DNA of 64,000 nt, taken from assembly GCF_000285275.1 (NCBI RefSeq), contig NZ_CADO01000005.1, forward strand, positions 1 to 64,000, given 5' to 3'. The notes under the pieces are model-generated. The model saw nothing but the letters and a program-made list of their open reading frames with translations. It searched no databases and was not told the DNA's origin. Position 1 is the first letter of the stretch; the number at the start of each line of letters is the position of its first letter. The translations under genes and the position numbers were made by a program. Below are positions 8,424 to 17,358 of this stretch, in pieces. This DNA comes from Acetobacter pasteurianus subsp. pasteurianus LMG 1262 = NBRC 106471. Its GTDB lineage: Bacteria; Pseudomonadota; Alphaproteobacteria; Acetobacterales; Acetobacteraceae.

Positions 8424-11400
8424 TCAGGCAGACTGTTTGGCATCAGTCTTGTTCTGATGATTGACCAGAAAAGGCCCTGCTGCGCGAAGAGTTATGGATA
8501 GAATGCCTATGTTAGCGCAGGAGAGATGCTCTTCCAAAGGCAGCAAAGCGTTACCATTGGTCCAGGCGCAATCAGTCCACTCCGTATTATGCCAACCGTC
8601 TGGTTTTTCGGCCTGAAGGTGAGACGTGATCTGATACTGCTGTTTGGCAGAAAGAAGCCGTATATCTCCCACAGCAACACCCATCAGGCGACGGTCATCT
8701 ACAAATGGTCCGATGACGTCTGTTGGACGGTTGGCGCGGGAAATAATGCGCACATATTTGGTGTTGGTTGGCAGCATGAAGCTATAGTGCTGTCCATCCT
8801 GCCGTAAGGGGCGAAGTGTGATCCCGCTTTCTGTGATGAGGTGCAGATCAGGATCATGTATGAGTGCAGCAGATATTGCTTTGCTGGTAGAACAGCTATT
8901 TCGTGCTGCCAGCTTGTGGAACAGGGGTTCAACAAAAGCACGATCTACACACAATGGCGCTCCAGCATCATCTTCCCAATTGTGGCGGGCATTACGTAGC
9001 CGAATAACGGCACCTTCCTGATGGAAAGCGCGGCGGTTGCCTGTATCCAGGTAGCTTTCGGTGAGCATACCATCGGCGGTAATAACGGAATGCCGATCTG
9101 TTTCTACATGATAGTAATCATAGGAAGTGATGGATTTATCGTAAAAAATCGAAATCCCGTTTACCAGCATACGCACGGGTACAAATTTGCCATCAAAGAA
9201 CAGACAGTGCTCAGCGGTAATCAGCATATCCTTGTAAGGCACGCCATCTGCAATGGCATTTTTGCACACACGTACAGGATACCCGGCTTCGGCATCTGGT
9301 AGATATGGGCGAATGTTGCACCGAGCTTTGCCTATCCATACAACTGGCCGTGTGATTTCCTGTTTGGTATGCCAGTCATAGGTAATAACGTCATCACCAG
9401 TAACAAGGTTTTCGACAGCAACATCTCCGTCAGGCGTGCGGATCATACTTCCGCGCAAGAAGCAGACCTCGTAAATCAGGTTGCCATCATCTCCAACAAC
9501 CAAGGCATTACCGTGCTTCGAAACACCATCAATAGTTAAACCTATGGAGTGGCCATTTTTCAGGTTAATCCATACTTTATTAGTATCATTGGCATCATAG
9601 GATACGTCTTGGACATCTCCCTCTTTTATTCCGTCCAGCACAATGCCATCTGAATCTCCACCAGATGTGCCGTTAAAACCAGAAATAACAGTGCTGACAA
9701 TGCCGCCTTCTGTCAGTCCGGAAATAACCAGACCGATATTTGTAGTATCACCATCCATAACAATGGTGCCGCCAGCATCGGAATAAATGGCTACTGTGCC
9801 ACCATCTTGCAAAGTTACGCTACCGCTTAGCTGCCCGCCGCTTTCAATGCTTAATGATGCGCCGTTCTGAATGGTCGCGTTACTTAAAACACCTTGGCTG
9901 TGAATGGTAATTGTTCCGCCGCTTTTAGCGGTCGGATTGATAATTGTTGCACCAGTATTGGCATATTCATTACCACTATCACTTATAATGGCGCTAATAG
10001 AGCTTCCACCCGCAGAAACAGCTTCAAAGGCGTTTGTGCCGCTTACAACAGTGTTGTTTGTTGTGGCGCCATCATAAACAACCAAATTGCCATTTGCGTT
10101 AATTGTCGTGCTTGTTAAAGTTGCATTAGAAGCAAAACCATAACCATTGCTATTAAACGTAACGTTTTGAATTGTGCCACCAGTGGCGCTTAAAGTGCTT
10201 CCATCCTGAAAAGATGCGCCTGTAAGTGTGCCACCAAAAACATTTACACCACCATTACCATCGGAAAGATTGCTTCCGATTCCCGTAATGTCAGTAGCAG
10301 AACCACCATTATAAAGATTAATGAAGCTGCCTGTGTTGATATGCAGGGCAGAAACATTGCCGCCAGAAACATCAAAACCGCCGCCATTATCAGCATTTAT
10401 ATTGGCAACACGTCCACCAGAAACGGTTATGATTCCACTTTGTATGGAGCCATTAACCATTGTCCCATTATCATAAACTGTTGCATAACCACTGATAATT
10501 TTAGCATCGGTGGCAAAACCACCGCTTGATACAATGATATTGGCGTTTGAAGTTAAAATTTGGGCAGAAATACTGCTACCGCCGTTGTCTACATACTCTG
10601 TGCCGCTGCTTGAAACGATATCAGAAGTTGCAGTGCCGCCAGCAGAGATATGCACATATCCTCCGCTTGCTAACATTGCAGAGGTTAAACGGCCACCCTC
10701 ATTAACAATAATGCCACCACTACCATGAGTGGCGTTTACAATAGTGGCACTGCCGCCAGATAGATTGATAATGCCACTTTGAACAGTTGTATTGGTGAGT
10801 GTACCACTTGTATAAACATTTACAGCACCAGCAGAAAGAAGTGTGTCTGATGCGTTGCCACCGGAAATATTAAGTGTGGCATCAGGTTCTTTCAGGGTGG
10901 CAGATATGCTGGTGCCACCACTGTAAACATCCATATTGCCGTTTGAGCCAATAAAGCTTTGTTGCGCTGTGCCACCACCAGAAACTTGAATACTTCCGCC
11001 AGATATGGCGCTGGTAACAGAAACTGTTACACCGCTTTCAATCTGAAGAATCCCGCCATTTGTGGCTGTGGCGCTGGTGACTTGCCCGCCCAGAACATCA
11101 ACGAAAGTACCTGAATCCGTGACTTCAGCGCCAGTTAATGTGGCACCATCATATATGCCGACCCAGCCACCATCTTCATTGGTCCAATTTGTACCGCTTC
11201 CGCCTGAACTTAGATAAGCGTGAGCACCACTTCCTGAAAGGGTAAGATTATTAGCTGTTCCCCAAACAGTTTCCTGCCCATTTACACCAATGATATCATT
11301 ATCACTTATGCCTCCAGAGGAAACGAGGATATTCCCGCCTGCGGTTGCTGATGTAAATGAAATCTCTCCAACAGTTTCAAGTGTACCGCCAGATATTAAT

Positions 11401-11579
11401 GAACTGATGGCAGACCCGTTATCATAAACATGTATGTATCCCCCAGCCTCAGCAGTTACACCGCTGGCTGTGCCGCCTGAGCTCACAAAAAGCCCAACGT
11501 TATTTATAACGGTTCCGCCATTTTGTTCGGTGCTGCTACTGTCACCACCGATGGTGGTATTTTTAGAAATATCCGGCAT
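8424..11579 (-). CDS. Autotransporter-type strand-loop-strand repeat protein with a C-terminal Hint domain
   Basis: 1,051 residues. Residues about 20-640 are degenerate repeats of about 19-20 residues rich in Gly, Ser and Thr (pattern ..VSSGGTA.., ..VYDNGS.., ..ISAGGTATS..), as in AIDA-I/TibA passenger domains, which fold as a beta-helix and are O-glycosylated on repeat serines. Residue 706 begins a Hint (hedgehog/intein) module: Cys706 in CFLRGSMIRTPDGD, a TAEHCLFF segment resembling the intein B-block T-x-x-H, and a late DRHSVITADGMLTE block. About 190 residues of unassigned sequence follow. There is no classical signal peptide and no C-terminal beta-barrel, so this is not an ordinary autotransporter. 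The upstream neighbour, 5 nt away, is the matching O-heptosyltransferase family. Export route and whether Hint self-cleaves are unknown. Confidence 0.85.
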   Translation of the reverse strand: MPDISKNTTIGGDSSSTEQNGGTVINNVGLFVSSGGTASGVTAEAGGYIHVYDNGSAISSLISGGTLETVGEISFTSATAGGNILVSSGGISDNDIIGVNGQETVWGTANNLTLSGSGAHAYLSSGGSGTNWTNEDGGWVGIYDGATLTGAEVTDSGTFVDVLGGQVTSATATNGGILQIESGVTVSVTSAISGGSIQVSGGGTAQQSFIGSNGNMDVYSGGTSISATLKEPDATLNISGGNASDTLLSAGAVNVYTSGTLTNTTVQSGIINLSGGSATIVNATHGSGGIIVNEGGRLTSAMLASGGYVHISAGGTATSDIVSSSGTEYVDNGGSSISAQILTSNANIIVSSGGFATDAKIISGYATVYDNGTMVNGSIQSGIITVSGGRVANINADNGGGFDVSGGNVSALHINTGSFINLYNGGSATDITGIGSNLSDGNGGVNVFGGTLTGASFQDGSTLSATGGTIQNVTFNSNGYGFASNATLTSTTINANGNLVVYDGATTNNTVVSGTNAFEAVSAGGSSISAIISDSGNEYANTGATIINPTAKSGGTITIHSQGVLSNATIQNGASLSIESGGQLSGSVTLQDGGTVAIYSDAGGTIVMDGDTTNIGLVISGLTEGGIVSTVISGFNGTSGGDSDGIVLDGIKEGDVQDVSYDANDTNKVWINLKNGHSIGLTIDGVSKHGNALVVGDDGNLIYEVCFLRGSMIRTPDGDVAVENLVTGDDVITYDWHTKQEITRPVVWIGKARCNIRPYLPDAEAGYPVRVCKNAIADGVPYKDMLITAEHCLFFDGKFVPVRMLVNGISIFYDKSITSYDYYHVETDRHSVITADGMLTESYLDTGNRRAFHQEGAVIRLRNARHNWEDDAGAPLCVDRAFVEPLFHKLAARNSCSTSKAISAALIHDPDLHLITESGITLRPLRQDGQHYSFMLPTNTKYVRIISRANRPTDVIGPFVDDRRLMGVAVGDIRLLSAKQQYQITSHLQAEKPDGWHNTEWTDCAWTNGNALLPLEEHLSCANIGILSITLRAAGPFLVNHQNKTDAKQSA

Positions 11580-11584
11580 ATTCG

Positions 11585-12856
11585 TTATCTTTTATGAACA
11601 AGAGGTTTTATTGTTGCAATGACTTGCTGAGCCGTAATAAGGCGCGTGCATTCAAACTGGCGCGGTGTATTGGCATGCCGTGGGCACCACAGAAAATCAT
11701 GGTGGTCAAACCGTTCTTTCGGATCATTCCAGCAGGAGTTACAGGTATGCCAGTTAATGATACGGAAAGGTGTTTCAAATTCGGTTGTCGGGTGGCTAAA
11801 GCCCGCAATCATCACCACAGGGGTTCCGGTGGACCATGCCAGCCAGGACAGGCCAGAGCCAAGCCCGATGAAAAACGCAGCATGCTTTAACCAGCGTGCT
11901 CGTTCTGTCAGAGGGCGGCTGCCTGTTTGGTCTTCTGCGCCATATGGAATGTGATTCCAGACAATACCAGTGCCATGCACAGTTTTCTGGTCGATACAGA
12001 TTACTCGGTATCCTTGGGCTTTCAGCCATTTAATGACTTCATCCCAGCCTGTTGGATTGTTCCAGTATTTGCACTGGGACGAGGCCTGGGCCGCAATGCA
12101 GACATAAGGCTCCTCAATAGGGCGTCCTTCGTCTGGAAAACTGATTTTTGCAGGTTCTTCCTTTGTGCTGACACCTAAAATATATGCTGCTGTCTTATGC
12201 AATCCTACCAAGCGGAAGTCGGAAGGTTGCCAGTCACAAGCGGCATCATCAAAAAAGAGGCCAAGGTAATAGGTTGCGTAAGCTTGTTCGGTGAGTTTGT
12301 TTGTTCGCACATCATCATGAGTGACAAAATTGATGTGTGGGTAGGCGTTCTGAAATAATGGAATCAGAAGTTCAGACATGGCGCATGTTACCTGTGCTTG
12401 TCGCACTTCTGCAAAACGTGCCGCATAGGGCACCCATGCTAAGGTATCCCCTAATGTTCCGACGGGGAATATAATGAGAACCTGCTTATCTTTTGAATCA
12501 TAAGCATGGGAAAAAACCTGTGTACTGGTAACTTTTCCGTCTTCTGCTGTATGATCCTGCCAGACTGTAATGCCAAAGCGCACGTACCAGCGTTTGGATG
12601 AGCGAACGAGTGCTTGGCTCAGCCCTGCCTGAGCAAACAAGATATTTCCGGTATCCAAATCTGTGAGCTCAATACGCCAGGTCCCTTCAGTTTCTTCCAG
12701 TAAGGGTAGGTGAACCCGGCACCCTTCGTTAAAATCAAACCGAATATTCTTGGGGGCTTGCTGCGTGGGCAGTGCTGCCGCTGTGGGATATGGGGGCGTT
12801 TGTGCTGGCTTGGACTGATTGGCTTGAGTGTTTGTTGCTGTTGTCTGCTCAGTCAT
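11585..12856 (-). CDS. Aah/TibC-family autotransporter O-heptosyltransferase
   Basis: 423-residue cytoplasmic glycosyltransferase of the family that transfers ADP-heptose to serines in strand-loop-strand repeats of AIDA-I/TibA-like passengers. Residues 1-40 are a low-complexity Gln/Thr/Ala/Pro leader. The GT9-like donor half holds FPVGTLGDTLAWVPYAARFA and GLGSGLSWLAWSTGTPVVMI. The family's metal-binding cysteine motif is complete: C372-x2-C375, C391 in DFLWCPRH and C403 in RQFECTRLI. The gene is directly followed (5 nt) by a large repeat protein that fits as its substrate, so the two should be co-transcribed and act as enzyme and target. The donor sugar is inferred from the family; heptose synthesis genes are not in this window. 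Confidence 0.9.
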   Translation of the reverse strand: MTEQTTATNTQANQSKPAQTPPYPTAAALPTQQAPKNIRFDFNEGCRVHLPLLEETEGTWRIELTDLDTGNILFAQAGLSQALVRSSKRWYVRFGITVWQDHTAEDGKVTSTQVFSHAYDSKDKQVLIIFPVGTLGDTLAWVPYAARFAEVRQAQVTCAMSELLIPLFQNAYPHINFVTHDDVRTNKLTEQAYATYYLGLFFDDAACDWQPSDFRLVGLHKTAAYILGVSTKEEPAKISFPDEGRPIEEPYVCIAAQASSQCKYWNNPTGWDEVIKWLKAQGYRVICIDQKTVHGTGIVWNHIPYGAEDQTGSRPLTERARWLKHAAFFIGLGSGLSWLAWSTGTPVVMIAGFSHPTTEFETPFRIINWHTCNSCWNDPKERFDHHDFLWCPRHANTPRQFECTRLITAQQVIATIKPLVHKR

Positions 12857-13300
12857 GCTTTATACCACCACATAGAGAATTTTTGACTATCTTTGGCTTG
12901 GAAATACACGCGCGTTGCCATTTTCTTAACGGATAAATTGCGCAAGGATAAATCTCTGCCTGATGAGTTGTTAACTAATTACAGCAGAGACTTACAACAT
13001 TTAATGATGTTAGTGCAATTGAAACATAAATATTCATAAAAATTTGCGCAATTGAAGCACGCTAACTAGAGAATCCTCATGTATGATTGGTGTCTAGGTT
13101 TATTGGAAATTAGGTTGCCTGTAACGGATTCAACTTTGAATATTTAAGTGCATTTTAGCCATATTGTACAAATTTAAGCAGGCGGTTTCTGATGATACAG
13201 CCTGCTTAGAAACAGATTTTTATATCGTTTTTTTGCATATTTTATCGTTTAGATCGCAGAACTGAGATGACACGACAAATGTGTCATAGTGTATTTTTAT
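12857..13300. other. AT-rich intergenic region, promoter of the heptosyltransferase unit
   Basis: About 440 nt without a plausible gene. It should hold the promoter of the leftward heptosyltransferase gene. Two similar 12-14 nt segments containing GCAATTGAA lie about 36 nt apart (near 13014 and 13051). A hairpin ATGACAC / GTGTCAT (13267-13287) lies just past the stop of the leftward secreted-protein gene and may act as a weak terminator; it has no T run. Confidence 0.5.
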
Positions 13301-13744
13301 TTACTCAGTTCCTCGCACTTGATCATCAAGGATTGTGGTGCGTTTTTGAAAAGAAGTTCCTACTTCTGGGCATACCTTACGCTGCTCTACGCTGCGGATG
13401 GACGAGAGACGTGTTTGTAAAGCATCTAACCCCATCTCCGTGGAATCTTCTCGTAGAGGCTTTCCTGCTGGGGTAAGGATCATACCTTTCGTCACACCTA
13501 TGCCTGGTATTGGGTCAAGTTTTACAAAAAACCCTTTATTTTCTTCTGCTTTTCCAGCCTCTATATCAGAAGATTCTTTTCGCTGTAGAGTTTCGATTTT
13601 ATCAGAAATTTCTACGTCTTCTACAAAAAGATGTCGGCAATCAAGGTTCTCCAGTGGTGTTTTTTCTGCCCATGCAGTGTTTCCAACCACGCTGCAGGCT
13701 AGAATGGCAACAGCACCTACCATGCGTTGCTTTAAGGTTAGCAT
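13301..13744 (-). CDS. Small secreted protein of unknown function, co-oriented with the amide-locus porin
   Basis: 147-residue protein with a Sec signal peptide (MLTLKQRMVGAVAILACSVV...AWA) starting at the ATG preceded by GGGAGA. The mature part has two cysteines (C in LDCRHLF and in RKVCPEV), which could form a disulfide, and a Lys/Glu-rich middle. No known domain was recognised. It starts 53 nt after the porin stop on the same strand and is probably the second gene of the porin transcript, so a periplasmic role linked to amide/urea uptake is possible but unproven. Confidence 0.7.
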   Translation of the reverse strand: MLTLKQRMVGAVAILACSVVGNTAWAEKTPLENLDCRHLFVEDVEISDKIETLQRKESSDIEAGKAEENKGFFVKLDPIPGIGVTKGMILTPAGKPLREDSTEMGLDALQTRLSSIRSVEQRKVCPEVGTSFQKRTTILDDQVRGTE

Positions 13745-13796
13745 CTTCTGTCTCCCAGCGGCCGTTTCTGAGCCGTCTATTACATAGTTGGATTCA

Positions 13797-14999
13797 TCAG
13801 TACTGAAATTGCATACCCAGCAAGAAGGCATTGGCAGCTTTTGTACCCGTTGGTTTGTACCTTACATAATCAAAGGTAAACCGCAGGTTATGGCCGTCCA
13901 ATACATAGTTTGCACCAGCGTCAAACTGGGTGGTTTTAGGGTGCCCAGGGCCATAGAGGTCTTTTTTGTAACGAAACTGCTGGTAACGTACTAAAGGCTG
14001 AAGTCGCCCCCATCCTAGTGTGTAAGGGATCAGATATGCCGTGCTCGCCAAAAAGGCTGTACCGTTGTTAATGCCACCAACATTTCCATAATCTGCTGAA
14101 CGTTGATGATAGCCGGCTGCAATATCTTTTACGCCATCGGTGTAATACTGGTAGTAAGCACCTTCCAAAGTATAAACGCCATAGCGTGCTCCGGGTCCAA
14201 TCCGTTTTTCAAAAAGACCATCAATATTCCAGGCTTTGTAATCACCCTTTTGTTGTGCTGTGCCTACGCCATCTGTTTCGTACTGGCCTGCAAGACCAAT
14301 TGCCAGAATATCTGCTTTTCCATAATAAGTGCTGGCCGTATAATAGGCAGGTGAGGGTTCGGGATCGAGAAAATTGTATTCCAAGCGGCCAGCAAACAAA
14401 GGATGCTCCCCTGTATTGGAAGCCCCCCTCTGCCAGTTATGGCCACGATAGACGCCAGCTACATAGCGGAAATGATCTTTCAGTAGTCTCCCCCAGACAG
14501 CAAGCCCATCATCACGTCCAGACCACGCCCCAGGGTATTGAGCTACAATGGGGAACGCATATGTACTCAGGAAATATGGACCATCAAGGTTTGAGCGATC
14601 ACTTGGGGTCAGCATGCGGCCGCCCCAAACATTAAAAGCTTTCCATGGTTCAATTTGCAAAATGCCATCAAGGACATTCCAGTTTCCATCACGCAAACGT
14701 TCAAGATTCAATGTGGTCTTAACGTATTTATGAAACTGTGCTCCCATATAAATACGCAAATTACTTGCGCTGGCAGCACTTGAGTTACTAGGCGTTGCCG
14801 CTGGATCTTTTGAAAGGTATTGGGCTTTAACCCCAACACCAATTGTAAAAAACTGATCTTTTCCAAAATTCACTGTCACGGCTGCGCGCGCATATTCTGA
14901 AGTTATTGTTCCCAAAATGAAGCAGGTAGAAAGGATGCGGCTATAGCGAGAAAGATGTGTTGTGAGTTTTCCCGAAAATCTTGGACTGACCGGAATCAT
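13797..14999 (-). CDS. Outer-membrane porin associated with amide/urea utilisation
   Basis: 400-residue predicted outer-membrane beta-barrel with alternating amphipathic strands, many Tyr/Trp/Gly residues and a C-terminal strand ending in GMQFQY. The ATG at 14999 has an excellent ribosome-binding site (GGAGGG, 6 nt away), which is why it is preferred over the ATG 27 nt upstream; the N-terminal hydrophobic stretch up to EYARAA is the signal peptide. It is divergent from formamidase amiF, with a shared regulatory region of about 400 nt. A porin next to formamidase and a short-chain amide/urea ABC transporter is also the arrangement known for the fmd genes of Methylophilus methylotrophus (FmdC porin), so a role in letting amides or urea cross the outer membrane is likely. 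Direct homology to FmdC was not tested. Confidence 0.8.
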   Translation of the reverse strand: MIPVSPRFSGKLTTHLSRYSRILSTCFILGTITSEYARAAVTVNFGKDQFFTIGVGVKAQYLSKDPAATPSNSSAASASNLRIYMGAQFHKYVKTTLNLERLRDGNWNVLDGILQIEPWKAFNVWGGRMLTPSDRSNLDGPYFLSTYAFPIVAQYPGAWSGRDDGLAVWGRLLKDHFRYVAGVYRGHNWQRGASNTGEHPLFAGRLEYNFLDPEPSPAYYTASTYYGKADILAIGLAGQYETDGVGTAQQKGDYKAWNIDGLFEKRIGPGARYGVYTLEGAYYQYYTDGVKDIAAGYHQRSADYGNVGGINNGTAFLASTAYLIPYTLGWGRLQPLVRYQQFRYKKDLYGPGHPKTTQFDAGANYVLDGHNLRFTFDYVRYKPTGTKAANAFLLGMQFQY

Positions 15000-15270
15000 A
15001 TGTTCCCTCCTGTATCCGAGGTTCATTGTTGGGTGGCAGTCATAACATTACGATATCGAATCTAAATGTGCGCATGCGTGAAATGACTTATTTCAAGGAA
15101 ATAAAAAGTTGTTTGGATATTCTTCTATATATTGAAACATATATAATAAACAAAAACTCATTTTTTAGACAACAAAAAACAAATTTACATAGTATAATGT
15201 GTGGGGTGGATCGGGATTTTGCATAAAAGTTATATTCTTATTATCTGTAAAGAATAAATGTCATTTTCCG

Positions 15271-15289
15271 TACGTCAAACAACGTATGG
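15271..15289. promoter_or_regulatory. Predicted operator, copy 1 (TACGT-N6-ACGTA) between porin and amiF
   Basis: Nineteen-base element TACGTCAAACAACGTATGG containing the inverted repeat TACGT-N6-ACGTA. It matches the element upstream of urtA at 17 of 19 positions. It lies 115 nt before the amiF start in the divergent porin/amiF region, and is a candidate binding site for the LuxR-type response regulator encoded next to amiF. Confidence 0.65.
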
Positions 15290-15325
15290 GCATTTCACCA
15301 TATTATGTCGGACGATCATGTAGCG

Positions 15326-15352
15326 GGTTTAAGAAATATATATTTCTAAACC
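15326..15352. promoter_or_regulatory. 27-nt imperfect palindrome in the amiF leader
   Basis: GGTTT(A)AGAAATA-TA-TATTTCT-AAACC is self-complementary apart from one extra A. It sits about 50 nt upstream of the amiF ATG and has the AT-rich core of a protein-binding palindrome or an RNA hairpin in the 5' leader. Function unknown. Confidence 0.4.
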
Positions 15353-15404
15353 ACATATTAACGAACCAGAAATAGGTTCTCGACATGAGATATGGGAGAG
15401 ATTC

Positions 15405-16412
15405 ATGGGAAGCACCGGCAGTGTAAGTGCGTGGGAAGAAGCCCTTCTTGTTGCATTGATTCAGTACCCCGTCCCGGTCATTAAAGGGCCTGAAGATATT
15501 CAGACACAGGTTGACCAAATCTGTCGTGCGGTTGATTCTACCAAAGCCGGATATCCGGATCTCGATCTTATTGTTTTTCCGGAATATTCAACGCAAGGTC
15601 TGAATACAGCAATCTGGACTTATGACGAGATGCTATTGACTCTCGAAAGTGAGGAGATTTCGCGTTTTAAGGAGGCTTGCCGCAGGAATGCAGTTTGGGG
15701 TGTGTTTTCTCTAATGGAGAAGAACGAAGATCCCTCATTACCTCCTTTTAACACAGCTATTATTATTAATGCAGATGGCGAAATTGCCTTGCACTATCGG
15801 AAATTACAGCCTTGGGTGCCAATTGAGCCTTGGTCTCCGGGTAATTTGGGTATGCCAGTTTGTGAGGGACCCAAAGGGTCACGTCTGGCTGTGTGTATTT
15901 GTCATGATGGTATGTTCCCGGAACTGGCGCGTGAGGCGGCCTATAAAGGGGCTAATGTTTATATACGGATTTCTGGATATTCAACACAGGTTAATGACCA
16001 GTGGATTTGGACGAACAAGACAAATGCCTGGCAGAATCTAATGTATACAATGTCTGTTAACCTAGCTGGTTATGACAATGTATTTTACTACTTTGGCGAA
16101 GGAACAATCTGCAATTATGATGGAAATGTGATCCAACAGGGCCATCGTAATCCATGGGAAATTGTTACAGCGGAATTGTTCCCTCGTTTGGTTGATAAGG
16201 CACGTGAAAACTGGGCTTTGGAAAACAATATATTTAATCTTGGCTGTCGTGCTTATGTTGGAAAACCTGGTGGCGAAAAAGAAAACTACCTTACATGGGT
16301 AAAAGATCTTGCCGCTGGAGAATATAAGCTCCCTTGGGATAATAAAGTGAGAATTCGAGATGGTTGGAAATATTATCCATATGGCGTAAAACTGGGGCCA
16401 ATGCCAAAGTAA
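15405..16412 (+). CDS. amiF: Formamidase (AmiF type)
   Basis: Hydrolyses formamide to formate and ammonia in the cytoplasm, supplying nitrogen. 335 residues, close to the Helicobacter pylori AmiF length and collinear with it. The nitrilase-superfamily catalytic triad sits at the same positions: Glu60 in [11 protein letters not shown], Lys133 in HYRKLQPW and Cys166 in CICHDGM. The signature [13 protein letters not shown] is also present. The start has a GGGAGA ribosome-binding site 6 nt upstream. It is divergent from the porin, and its 3' end faces the response regulator across a shared terminator. With the UrtABCDE-type transporter 4 kb away this makes an amide/urea nitrogen-scavenging locus. 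No urease genes occur in the window. Confidence 0.96.
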   Translation: MGSTGSVSAWEEALLVALIQYPVPVIKGPEDIQTQVDQICRAVDSTKAGYPDLDLIVFPEYSTQGLNTAIWTYDEMLLTLESEEISRFKEACRRNAVWGVFSLMEKNEDPSLPPFNTAIIINADGEIALHYRKLQPWVPIEPWSPGNLGMPVCEGPKGSRLAVCICHDGMFPELAREAAYKGANVYIRISGYSTQVNDQWIWTNKTNAWQNLMYTMSVNLAGYDNVFYYFGEGTICNYDGNVIQQGHRNPWEIVTAELFPRLVDKARENWALENNIFNLGCRAYVGKPGGEKENYLTWVKDLAAGEYKLPWDNKVRIRDGWKYYPYGVKLGPMPK

Positions 16413-16419
16413 TTTTTGC

Positions 16420-16453
16420 AAAAACCATCAATCTTAAATGATTGATGGTTTTT
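16420..16453. terminator. Bidirectional terminator between amiF and the response regulator
   Basis: Thirteen-bp inverted repeat (AAAAACCATCAAT / ATTGATGGTTTTT) with an 8-nt loop and T runs on both strands. It separates the convergent amiF and regulator genes. Confidence 0.9.
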
Positions 16454-16458
16454 TTATT

Positions 16459-17358
16459 TTAAATAAACAAGGCCTGGAGAACACGTGCAGTTGCAGCGGC
16501 ACGGTTTTCAACACCTATTTTTATGTAAGATTGCTCAAGGTGTTTGTTGACCGTTCTATGGCTTATGGAAAGTATTTCAGCAATATCACGATTGGTTTTG
16601 CCTTTTGCAATCCAGAATAAAACCTCTGCTTCCCGTGCTGTGAGATTAAGGCGTTTTTGTAAGGAAATAATTTTATCATCGTCTTTTTCAATGGTCAGAC
16701 GAAGAAGAAATTCTCCAGCATCAGGTTGTCCCATATAGGCCAAATTCACATTAAAATTCTGATTTTCATTCGTGTATTTGTAATATGGTTCAACTGTTAT
16801 GGGTTCTGTTACACAACGCTGATACCAGCGTACAATATCTTCTGGAAGAGATGAACTTCCAACAGCAAGTGTGTAATCAAGCATGCAGGGAACTTGTGGT
16901 GTAAACCACAGAATTTTTCCATGTTCATCCATGGCAAGAAAATGACGTCCTGAAAAATCAATTGCTCTATATACAGCGCGTGTGGTGCGAGCATTCTTAA
17001 GGTGTGTTTGAACACGAGCTAGAAGTTCGGCCGGTTGTATAGGTTTGATGATATAATCAACGCTACCCACGTTAAAAGCTTGCACAATATCTTTTTGTTC
17101 AGAAAGTCCAGTCATGAATATAACTGGGATATCATGATATTTGGGTATTTTCTTCATTTCTCTGCACATTTGAAAGCCATCTATTTCTGGCATAAGTGCA
17201 TCTAGAAGAACTAAATCAACATCTACTTCTAAAAGTATGGAAAGAGCATGCTCAGCTGATTGAGAAAGTAATGTAGTAAACCCACCATTTTCTAATATAT
17301 TCATTACAAGAGAAAGGTTTTCAGGGCTGTCATCTACAACAAGAACGATACCATTCAT
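16459..17358 (-). CDS. LuxR/FixJ-type response regulator of the amide/urea locus
   Basis: 299-residue DNA-binding response regulator. The N-terminal receiver domain has the acidic pair DD (9-10), phospho-acceptor Asp53 in LVLLDALMPEIDG and the conserved Lys in DYIIKP. A central region of about 90 residues (roughly 135-225) has no obvious family but looks PAS-like. The C-terminal LuxR helix-turn-helix reads LTAREAEVLFWIAKGKTNRDIAEILSISHR in two parts, followed by TVNKHLE. Its start overlaps the stop of the hybrid kinase by 4 nt, so the pair is translationally coupled and should form one phosphorelay. The TACGT-N6-ACGTA palindromes upstream of amiF/porin and urtA are its probable targets. Confidence 0.92.
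   Translation of the reverse strand: MNGIVLVVDDSPENLSLVMNILENGGFTTLLSQSAEHALSILLEVDVDLVLLDALMPEIDGFQMCREMKKIPKYHDIPVIFMTGLSEQKDIVQAFNVGSVDYIIKPIQPAELLARVQTHLKNARTTRAVYRAIDFSGRHFLAMDEHGKILWFTPQVPCMLDYTLAVGSSSLPEDIVRWYQRCVTEPITVEPYYKYTNENQNFNVNLAYMGQPDAGEFLLRLTIEKDDDKIISLQKRLNLTAREAEVLFWIAKGKTNRDIAEILSISHRTVNKHLEQSYIKIGVENRAAATARVLQALFI

Noticed and set aside
8424-11579. Dense short repeats in DNA that could suggest a CRISPR array or satellite
   Set aside because: The repeats are protein-level (about 19-20 residues, Gly/Ser-rich) with divergent DNA and no constant spacer length. They lie inside one long open frame.
15026-15226. 66-codon plus-strand frame upstream of amiF
   Set aside because: Very AT-rich regulatory DNA with no protein-like pattern. 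Treated as part of the divergent promoter region.
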